Shown: in pieces, positions 34,117 through 39,186 of the stretch
Numbering within the stretch: the stretch's first letter is position 1
How the letters are laid out: every line of letters starts with the position of its first letter
From: JBFMGD01 sp040751775
Lineage (GTDB): Bacteria; Bacillota; Dethiobacteria; DTU022
NCBI GenBank assembly: GCA_040751775.1
Contig: JBFMGD010000025.1
Coordinates: forward strand, 1 to 39,186
DNA length: 39,186 nucleotides
Direction of reading: 5' to 3'
Program-made: the position numbers and the translations under genes
The notes under the pieces: model-generated
Databases searched by the model: none
Seen by the model: the letters and a program-made list of their open reading frames with translations, nothing else
What the model was told of the DNA's origin: nothing

Positions 34117-36258
34117 ATGAAAGAAAGCGCGGGCGAAAGTCAATTCAAATTTAAAGTAGTCGAAGTAAGAGCACCGGACGCGGGAAAAGGAATTGCGCGT
34201 ATGGAACCGCAGGACATGAGCGCCATGGGCTTGGAAACCGGAGACGTGATTATCATCACCGGGCGAAAACAGGCAGCTGCCAAAGTGCTGCCCATGTTCC
34301 CGGGTGAACGCATCTCCGGTATTGTTCAGATTGACGGGATCACACGTGACAACGCCGCCGTAGCTATTTCCGAATTTGTAACCCTGAAAAAAGGGCAATT
34401 TGCAGTCGCCGACTCGCTGGCATTAAGGCCGGTCAGCGGCGGTATCCTGATCAATGAAGGCGAGCTGATCCGCAGCATCAGCGGCCTGCCGCTGATGAAA
34501 GGAAACAGGCTGCGCGTCAACCTGTTTGGCCGGGCCGTCCAGGAATACATCGTAGAAAAGGTCAGTCCCGCGGAGACAGTCATCGTCAAACCAACAACCG
34601 AATTGTCATTGCTGAAAGGAGTTGAAACGTGCGAAGAGAGCTACGATTATATAACCTATGAGGATATCGGGGGCTTGAGCAAAGAACTGCACAAAATTCG
34701 AGAAATGATCGAACTGCCTTTAAAATACCCCGAGCTGTTTACCCGGCTAGGCATCGAGGCTCCCAAGGGAGTGCTGCTCTACGGTCCCCCGGGAACGGGC
34801 AAGACGTTGATTGCCAGGGCGGTTGCCCATGAAGCCGATGCCGCCTTCATTCATGTCAGCGGGCCGGAAATCATGCATAAGTTTTACGGCGAAAGTGAAG
34901 GGCGCTTGCGGGAGCTGTTTGAAAAAGCAAAAACAAAAGCGCCGAGCATCCTCTTTCTTGACGAAATCGACGCCATCGCCGCGAAAAGAGATGAAGTGAC
35001 CGGAGAAGTGGAAAAGCGCGTGGTGGCACAGCTTTTGGCCTCCATGGACGGAATAAAATCGCGAGGCCAGGTTATTGTCATCGGGGCAACCAATATTCCC
35101 AATGTCCTTGACCCCGCTTTACGCCGGCCGGGCCGTTTTGACCGGGAAATCGTCATCGGTGTGCCCGGGCGAGAGGATCGGCTGGAAATTCTACATATCC
35201 ACACCCGGGGGATGCCTTTATCTCCAAATGTGAATCTGGAGCACCTCTCTAGGGTAACGCACGGTTTTGTCGGGGCGGACTTGCAGGCTCTTTGTCGTGA
35301 AGCCGCCTTTAATTGTTTACGTGAATACCTCCCGGAAATTGACTATTCCCTGAAAAAGTTGCCTGATGATCTGCTGCTGTCCCTGGAGGTGCAAGCCGCG
35401 CATTTCGCCAAAGCCCTGCAGGAAGTAGAGCCGTCAGCCATTCGGGAAGTAATGGTCGAAGCGCCGGCGGTGTTGTGGAGCGATATTTGCGGGCTGGAGA
35501 AAGAAAAAGTCCAGCTGCGCGAGGCCATTGACTGGCCGCTGAAGCATCCGGAAATATACCGTGCTTACGGCCTGGAACCATACAAAGGGATCTTGATGTA
35601 CGGCTCTCCGGGAACCGGCAAAACACTGCTGGCCAAAGCCGTCGCCCATGAAACCGAAGTTAATTTTATCCTGATCAACGGACCGATGCTCTTATCCAAG
35701 TGGGTTGGCGAAACCGAAAAAAGCATCCGCGAAATATTCCGTAAAGCCAGGCAGGTGGCGCCGTGTATCATCTTTTTTGACGAGGTAGATTCACTATTGC
35801 CTCGCAAAGGCAACAATGACCATATCAGTAACCGGATGATCAGTCAATTCCTGACAGAGATAGACGGACTGGTCGAATTGAGAGGTGTGTTTATCCTGGC
35901 GGCTACAAATCGTTTGGAACTGTTGGATCCGTCGGTAATCCGGCCCGGCCGCTTCGACCTGTTAATCGAAATTCCGCTTCCCGATCAAAATACCCGCCTG
36001 GAGATGTTCAACCGATTTTTACAGAAATTTGATTTAGAGCGGGATATGATCCCTGCCAACCTTGTGGATTTGACCGATCAATGGTCGGGAGCGGAAATCA
36101 AAGCGCTGTGTCATGAGGCCTGTTTAAGCGCTATTCGCGAAAAGATCGCCCAAGATGAAACCGCGGCGCACAGCGAAACTCTTCAAATAAAATGGGCTCA
36201 TTTTGAAAATGCCTACCAAACGATCAAGCGTGACGGGAAATCCAAGATCAAACCCTAA
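34117..36258 (+). CDS. VAT/Cdc48-like AAA+ ATPase with two AAA domains
   Basis: The 713-residue protein has a Cdc48-type N domain (about 8-180: VVEVRAPDAGKGIARMEP, double-psi barrel and second subdomain) and two complete AAA modules. D1 has Walker A GPPGTGKT (223-230), Walker B LFLDEIDA (Asp282/Glu283) and RRPGRFD. D2 has Walker A GSPGTGKT (496-503), Walker B IIFFDEVDS (Asp555/Glu556) and RPGRFD. Pore loops are aromatic in both rings (KFYGESE and KWVGETE), as in archaeal VAT unfoldases and unlike eukaryotic p97 D1. So it should be an active hexameric substrate-threading unfoldase. It sits between the Hsp20-like gene and gvpN and may disassemble or refold GvpA aggregates; that role is inference. 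The N domain argues for an archaeal-type origin. Confidence 0.93.
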   Translation: MKESAGESQFKFKVVEVRAPDAGKGIARMEPQDMSAMGLETGDVIIITGRKQAAAKVLPMFPGERISGIVQIDGITRDNAAVAISEFVTLKKGQFAVADSLALRPVSGGILINEGELIRSISGLPLMKGNRLRVNLFGRAVQEYIVEKVSPAETVIVKPTTELSLLKGVETCEESYDYITYEDIGGLSKELHKIREMIELPLKYPELFTRLGIEAPKGVLLYGPPGTGKTLIARAVAHEADAAFIHVSGPEIMHKFYGESEGRLRELFEKAKTKAPSILFLDEIDAIAAKRDEVTGEVEKRVVAQLLASMDGIKSRGQVIVIGATNIPNVLDPALRRPGRFDREIVIGVPGREDRLEILHIHTRGMPLSPNVNLEHLSRVTHGFVGADLQALCREAAFNCLREYLPEIDYSLKKLPDDLLLSLEVQAAHFAKALQEVEPSAIREVMVEAPAVLWSDICGLEKEKVQLREAIDWPLKHPEIYRAYGLEPYKGILMYGSPGTGKTLLAKAVAHETEVNFILINGPMLLSKWVGETEKSIREIFRKARQVAPCIIFFDEVDSLLPRKGNNDHISNRMISQFLTEIDGLVELRGVFILAATNRLELLDPSVIRPGRFDLLIEIPLPDQNTRLEMFNRFLQKFDLERDMIPANLVDLTDQWSGAEIKALCHEACLSAIREKIAQDETAAHSETLQIKWAHFENAYQTIKRDGKSKIKP

Positions 36259-36330
36259 TAAAAACCCCTTAACTATTCATTTCAGGTGGAACACACTGAT
36301 GTATTCGTTAATATAATTTTATTAAGATAA

Positions 36331-36368
36331 AGTGTTGTTGATCTTTTGATGCATGGCGATGCAACACT
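36331..36368. repeat. Inverted repeat upstream of gvpN
   Basis: AGTGTTG (36331-36337) and CAACACT (36362-36368) are exact inverted copies separated by 24 bases, in the 153-base gap before gvpN. A TATAAT at 36392-36397 lies downstream, 15 bases before gvpN. It could be an operator or mRNA stem. Confidence 0.4.
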
Positions 36369-36411
36369 CCAAGCAGCTGATGAATTTGACTTATAATGTG
36401 GAGGTTTGAAG

Positions 36412-37242
36412 ATGTTGTCAAATTATTTTACCCCGAATCAAGATTTTGTAGAAACCCCTTTTATCAAGAATATCCTGGATCGTTTGATGCTGTATTTGCA
36501 CGCGGGAATCTCTGTTCACATCAGGGGCCCGGCGGGAACCGGGAAAACCACTTTGGCTTTGCAGCTGGTAAAGCTGTTGCAACAACCGGCGGTAGTGATA
36601 TTCGGGAGCGACCAGGTGGACATAGCAGACTTGGTGGGAGGAGAAGCCGGTTACCGGAGGCGTACTGTTGTTGACAATTATAACCGCAGGGTGGAGTTGC
36701 ACGAAGAGCAGCTTCAGAAACAGTGGTTTGACGGCCGTATCGCTACCGCCTGTAAAAACGGCTATACCCTGCTGTATGATGAGTATACCCGTTCCAAGCC
36801 GGAAATAAATAATGTCTTACTTCCGGTTTTAGAGGAGCGAGTGATTGAGATACCGGGTGAAGAAGGCAGGCAGTTTAAAGTACATCCCTCCTTCAAGGCG
36901 ATTTTTACCAGCAACCCCACGGAATATGTGGGGGTATATAAAAGTCAGGATGCCTTACTGGACAGGATGGTTACCGTAAACCTGGATTCTTTTGATTATG
37001 ACACAGAAGTATTAATTACTGAAGCCAAGTCGGGATTGAGTTATGAAGATGCAAGGAAGATCGTGGATATCGTCAGCGCGTTCCGAAAAAGCACTGGTTT
37101 GAACGTTCGCCCCACCATCAGGGGAAATATTATCATCGGCAAGGTTGTCAAAGAAAACAATCTATCCCTCAGCGCCGATAATAAACTGTTAATTGATCTA
37201 TGCTGCGATGTTCTTTTAATGAAAAATGAGGTCGACGCGTGA
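36412..37242 (+). CDS. gvpN: Gas vesicle AAA+ ATPase GvpN
   Basis: The 276-residue protein is a MoxR-like AAA ATPase with GvpN features: YFTPNQDFVETPFIKNILDR, ISVHIRGPAGTGKTTLALQL (Walker A 39-46), DIADLVGGEAGYRRRTVVDN, and Walker B LLYDEYTRSKPEINNVLLPV, then FKAIFTSNPTEYVGV and a C-terminal lid. GvpN is required for vesicles of normal size in several hosts and probably remodels nucleation complexes. GGAGG stands seven bases before ATG at 36412; the frame's TTG at 36406 lies inside that region. It follows the Cdc48-like gene after a gap with a possible promoter, and precedes gvpA2. Confidence 0.95.
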   Translation: MLSNYFTPNQDFVETPFIKNILDRLMLYLHAGISVHIRGPAGTGKTTLALQLVKLLQQPAVVIFGSDQVDIADLVGGEAGYRRRTVVDNYNRRVELHEEQLQKQWFDGRIATACKNGYTLLYDEYTRSKPEINNVLLPVLEERVIEIPGEEGRQFKVHPSFKAIFTSNPTEYVGVYKSQDALLDRMVTVNLDSFDYDTEVLITEAKSGLSYEDARKIVDIVSAFRKSTGLNVRPTIRGNIIIGKVVKENNLSLSADNKLLIDLCCDVLLMKNEVDA

Positions 37243-37284
37243 AGTTTCAGGTGTGACAAAAAAAGATGTAGGAATGGGTGACAC

Positions 37285-37300
37285 AGTGTTAAAGTGTTAA
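37285..37300 (+). repeat. 8-bp tandem repeat upstream of gvpA2
   Basis: AGTGTTAA is repeated directly (37285-37292, 37293-37300) before the gvpA2 promoter element. It shares AGTGTT with the inverted repeat upstream of gvpN. It is absent from the gvpA1 upstream region. Confidence 0.45.
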
Positions 37301-37311
37301 ATTGAAGAGAG

Positions 37312-37345
37312 GCGCACAATCAAAAGCGGGCAGTCATATTATACT
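37312..37345 (+). promoter_or_regulatory. Conserved upstream element of gvpA2
   Basis: GCGCACAAT (37312-37320), 19 bases, then TATACT (37340-37345) inside TCATATTATACTA, in exactly the arrangement seen before gvpA1. The leader to the GTG start is about 100 bases in both cases. Confidence 0.55.
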
Positions 37346-37448
37346 AGTAGTCTGCGGGCCATGGAAAAAAGTGAAGCTTATATGTACAGCTCGCTATGCC
37401 CGAGACAACTTAACTTATATGCATTTGCATATGTAAGGAGGGAAAAAA

Positions 37449-37685
37449 GTGGGTGTGAAAACTGCTTTGCAATCCTCAAGCCTGGCGGAAGTACTTGACC
37501 GCATTCTCGACAAGGGCATCGTCATCGACCTGTACGCCATCGTATCGTTGGTCGGGATCGAGTTGTTGGCGGTTGAAGCCCGGGTGGTCATCGCCAGTGT
37601 GGAAACATGGCTGGAATATGCCAAAGCCGTCGGTCTTCTTGTGGATAAACACTACAAGCCACACGCTGTGGAAGCCACGGCTTAA
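37449..37685 (+). CDS. gvpA: Gas vesicle structural protein GvpA, copy 2
   Basis: The 78-residue protein is 76/78 identical to copy 1 by direct comparison, with Val for Thr after GLL and Ala for Thr in the C-terminal HAVEATA. About twenty codons carry silent changes, so the copies have diverged under strong protein constraint and no recent gene conversion across the whole unit. GGAGGG precedes the GTG start. The same upstream and downstream elements as copy 1 surround it. It leads into gvpF/L. Confidence 0.95.
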   Translation: MGVKTALQSSSLAEVLDRILDKGIVIDLYAIVSLVGIELLAVEARVVIASVETWLEYAKAVGLLVDKHYKPHAVEATA

Positions 37686-37709
37686 CCCAATCCTAACTCA
37701 AGGGAAATG

Positions 37710-37736
37710 CCAAGGTATACCTTTTGTATATCTTGG
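37710..37736 (+). promoter_or_regulatory. Conserved hairpin after gvpA2
   Basis: The stem CCAAGGTATAC / GTATATCTTGG with loop CTTTT is identical to that after gvpA1, preceded in both by AGGGAAATG. There is no T-run, so full termination is unlikely and read-through into gvpF/L is expected. Confidence 0.65.
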
Positions 37737-37818
37737 CTTACATAACGCTCCCTATATAATTGTAGGGATTTTCCAGGCCTTCAATAAATATATCTCCTTG
37801 GAACGAGAGGTTAAGGGT

Positions 37819-38556
37819 ATGCTTTATTTTTATGGAATTATACATAATCCGAATCAGAATCCGGACCTGTCGCAAAATGATCATAACAACCCCGCATGGT
37901 TTATTGTAGAGTACAAAGATATCGCCGCAATTGTGGAAAATACCGAGCAAAGCATTTATCTCCCTACGAATGAAAGTGTAATGAAACACCATGCAGTGAT
38001 GACCGGAATAATGGAAAACCATTCAATTATACCGGCAAGATTCGGAACATTATTTCGTACGGTTAAGGACGTTGAGATTTTCTTAAATAAAATATACGAC
38101 TATGTATTGGAATTGTTGGAAAAGGTAGATTACAAAATCGAGTTGGGTCTAAATGCTTTTTGGAAAGAAGCGGCTTTTGAAAAAATGCTCGATCTCCAAG
38201 AAATAAATGCACTTAAGAAAGAAATTAGTAAAAGCGAAGGCCAGGTAGCTTACTTATTAACAATGCAACTAGGGGAATTGGTGCAGGCCATTGTGGAGTT
38301 ACAGCGCAACAGGTATATCAATGAAATTCATAACAAGCTGGCCGGCCTTGCTTTCGACGATATGGTCAAAGAGATCGTAGACGTAAAAATGGCCTTTAAT
38401 TATGTATATCTGATCGATAAAAATCAGCTTGCACATTTTAGCGCTCAGGTTGAAAAACTGACCCGGGGTATCAGTAGAGATTTAAATATATCCTTCACCG
38501 GTCCTTGGCCGCCGTACAATTTTACCACGCTGAAAATCGACTTTGAAAAAACTTAA
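37819..38556 (+). CDS. gvpF: Gas vesicle protein GvpF/GvpL family
   Basis: The 245-residue protein matches GvpF/GvpL in length and in order of motifs: MLYFYGIIHNP at the N-terminus (first strand of the ferredoxin-like domain), HAVMTGIMENHSIIPARFGT, LELLEKVDYKIELGLNAFW, an alpha-helical middle, and the C-terminal LNISFTGPWPPYNF, which is characteristic. GvpF/L are minor components thought to recruit GvpA during nucleation. ATG at 37819 has GAGAGG upstream; the open frame extends further upstream only across gvpA2 in another frame. It is followed by gvpG after 20 bases. A second member begins at 39086. Confidence 0.93.
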   Translation: MLYFYGIIHNPNQNPDLSQNDHNNPAWFIVEYKDIAAIVENTEQSIYLPTNESVMKHHAVMTGIMENHSIIPARFGTLFRTVKDVEIFLNKIYDYVLELLEKVDYKIELGLNAFWKEAAFEKMLDLQEINALKKEISKSEGQVAYLLTMQLGELVQAIVELQRNRYINEIHNKLAGLAFDDMVKEIVDVKMAFNYVYLIDKNQLAHFSAQVEKLTRGISRDLNISFTGPWPPYNFTTLKIDFEKT

Positions 38557-38576
38557 AGTCTATGGAGGGAAACGGG

Positions 38577-38819
38577 GTGCTGCTGAAACTATTCCTGGAG
38601 TGGCCTCTGAAAGGTGTTTTGGGTATTGTCGAAAAAATCACGGAACAGCTGGAGCTGGAACTTGACGAAGAAGAACAAATAAAAAAAGAAATGGTAAAAC
38701 TCAATCTGTTGTATGAAATGGGGCAAATCGACGAACAGGAATATCAAGAAAGGCAGCTCGCGCTTCTGAAGCGGCTTGAAGAAACACCTACTCAGGAGTC
38801 AGAAGTCACTTACGAATAA
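38577..38819 (+). CDS. gvpG: Gas vesicle protein GvpG
   Basis: The 80-residue protein has the GvpG layout: LLKLFLEWPLKGVLGIVEKI, then a helix rich in Glu (ELELDEEEQIKKEMVKLNLL), then EMGQIDEQEYQERQLALLKR. GvpG is a small helical protein required with GvpF/L early in assembly. A GTG at 38577 is chosen because GGAGG (38564-38568) is eight bases upstream; the ATG at 38562 overlaps that site. The gene follows gvpF/L after 20 bases. Confidence 0.85.
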   Translation: MLLKLFLEWPLKGVLGIVEKITEQLELELDEEEQIKKEMVKLNLLYEMGQIDEQEYQERQLALLKRLEETPTQESEVTYE

Positions 38820-38877
38820 GAATTCTGAATACCTAAATAGCAATGTATTTCAATATTCCTTAGAGAGTTGAATGACT

Positions 38878-39048
38878 ATGTTGGAACAGACCTTAAAAGA
38901 TGTGACGTTATTGGAAGTTGTCGAACGGTTGATTGAAAAAGGAATCGTGATTCACGGTGATCTTCTAATTTCTTTGGCTGATATTGATCTGATTTATCTG
39001 GGTTTGAAAATAGTGCTGACCTCTACTGAAAAGCTTCAGCGACCATAA
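38878..39048 (+). CDS. gvpS: Short GvpA-family protein, GvpS/GvpJ-like
   Basis: A 56-residue frame reads MLEQTLKDVTLLEVVERLIE, KGIVIHGDLLISLADIDLIY and LGLKIVLTSTEKLQRP. It has the GvpA fold core, with KG(I/V)V.GD..ISLA.IDL.YLGL as in GvpJ/GvpM/GvpS proteins, not the shell GvpA. It ends shortly after the second strand and lacks the long C-terminal tail of GvpJ. A modest site AGAGAG lies ten bases before ATG at 38878; ATG at 38872 is an alternative. It lies between gvpG and the second gvpF/L, a usual place for such minor proteins, which may cap or nucleate the vesicle. Confidence 0.75.
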   Translation: MLEQTLKDVTLLEVVERLIEKGIVIHGDLLISLADIDLIYLGLKIVLTSTEKLQRP

Positions 39049-39085
39049 GAGCTCATGATGTGAAAAATAAAAAAGGGGTGCATTA

Positions 39086-39186
39086 ATGAACGGCTACTAC
39101 CTCTACTGTATTGTTGATCAAGCGCCGAGAGAGGAGTTATTGTCTATTGAGGGTATTGAACCCGATTACCCCGTTACGATATGGCG
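39086..39186 (+). CDS. gvpL: Second GvpF/GvpL-family gene, cut by window end
   Basis: The first 33 codons read MNGYYLYCIVDQAPREELLS, then IEGIEPDYPVTIW. The YYLYCIV start is the usual first strand of GvpF/L. AAAAGGGGTG precedes the ATG. The rest lies outside the window, so the assignment to the F or L branch is uncertain. Confidence 0.7.
   Translation, partial: MNGYYLYCIVDQAPREELLSIEGIEPDYPVTIW

Noticed and set aside
37415..37624. Antisense frame to gvpA2, with a similar one at 32923-33198 opposite gvpA1
   Set aside because: The likeness between the two is explained by the gvpA duplication; there is no ribosome site or independent family.

Overview
The window looks like a chromosomal segment of an anaerobic, probably spore-forming Firmicute (Clostridia, in the neighbourhood of the Peptococcaceae / Desulfotomaculum-Pelotomaculum group). 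The support is indirect: a 4-hydroxybutyryl-CoA dehydratase-type flavoprotein and a glycyl radical enzyme (both oxygen-sensitive classes), strong AGGAGG-type ribosome binding sites, sigma-A-like promoters, RecD2 without RecBC, and GntR/LacI chimeric (AraR-type) regulation. The genus cannot be fixed from the sequence alone. No rRNA, tRNA, CRISPR array, insertion sequence or prophage was seen.

Layout. 1-5.6 kb: the 3' end of an AbfD-like gene, a frameshifted and truncated hydrolase remnant, a nucleoside/guanine deaminase-type gene behind lepA (minus strand), an HSD10-like short-chain dehydrogenase and a convergent ICMT-like membrane methyltransferase. 5.9-11.1 kb: two convergent multidomain c-di-GMP proteins (PAS/GAF-GGDEF-HD-GYP) enclosing a DUF2284 gene. 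11.2-16.6 kb: an orphan glycyl radical enzyme with no activase beside it, RecD2 helicase (apparently with a CTG start) and an alpha/beta hydrolase. 16.6-20.8 kb, minus strand: a sphingosine-1-phosphate-lyase-like PLP enzyme, a DUF819 membrane protein and a DASS-family anion transporter. 21-26.5 kb, plus strand: an MFS transporter, a Gph-like HAD phosphatase, a YtcJ-like amidohydrolase and serA.

26.5-32.2 kb is a decay zone: a C-terminal scrap of an HtpX-like M48 protease, an intact Sir2 deacylase, an intact AraR-like repressor, then a wrecked sugar ABC operon (binding protein broken by a 10-bp tandem duplication plus a second frameshift, ATPase gene missing, permease reduced to two pieces), an intact URO-D-family gene and a deleted URO-D-family copy on the other strand. 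The repressor, a candidate GTACGTAC operator and the wrecked transporter suggest a sugar-uptake system under recent loss.

32.3 kb to the end is a gas vesicle (gvp) cluster that continues beyond the window: a divergent GvpA-like ORF, an unknown 76-residue coiled-coil protein, gvpA1, gvpO, an Hsp20/GvpH-like gene, a VAT/Cdc48-like double AAA+ ATPase, gvpN, gvpA2, gvpF/L, gvpG, a short GvpS-like ORF and the start of a second gvpF/L. The two gvpA genes are carried in near-identical cassettes, each with the same upstream element (GCGCACAAT, 19 bases, TATACT) and the same downstream hairpin. GvpA would form the shell ribs; GvpN, F/L, G, the GvpA paralogues and probably the Hsp20 and Cdc48-like proteins would act in nucleation, chaperoning or remodelling. 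The archaeal-type Cdc48 unfoldase inside this cluster, the duplicated gvpA cassettes and the unknown small proteins are the most promising unusual biology here.
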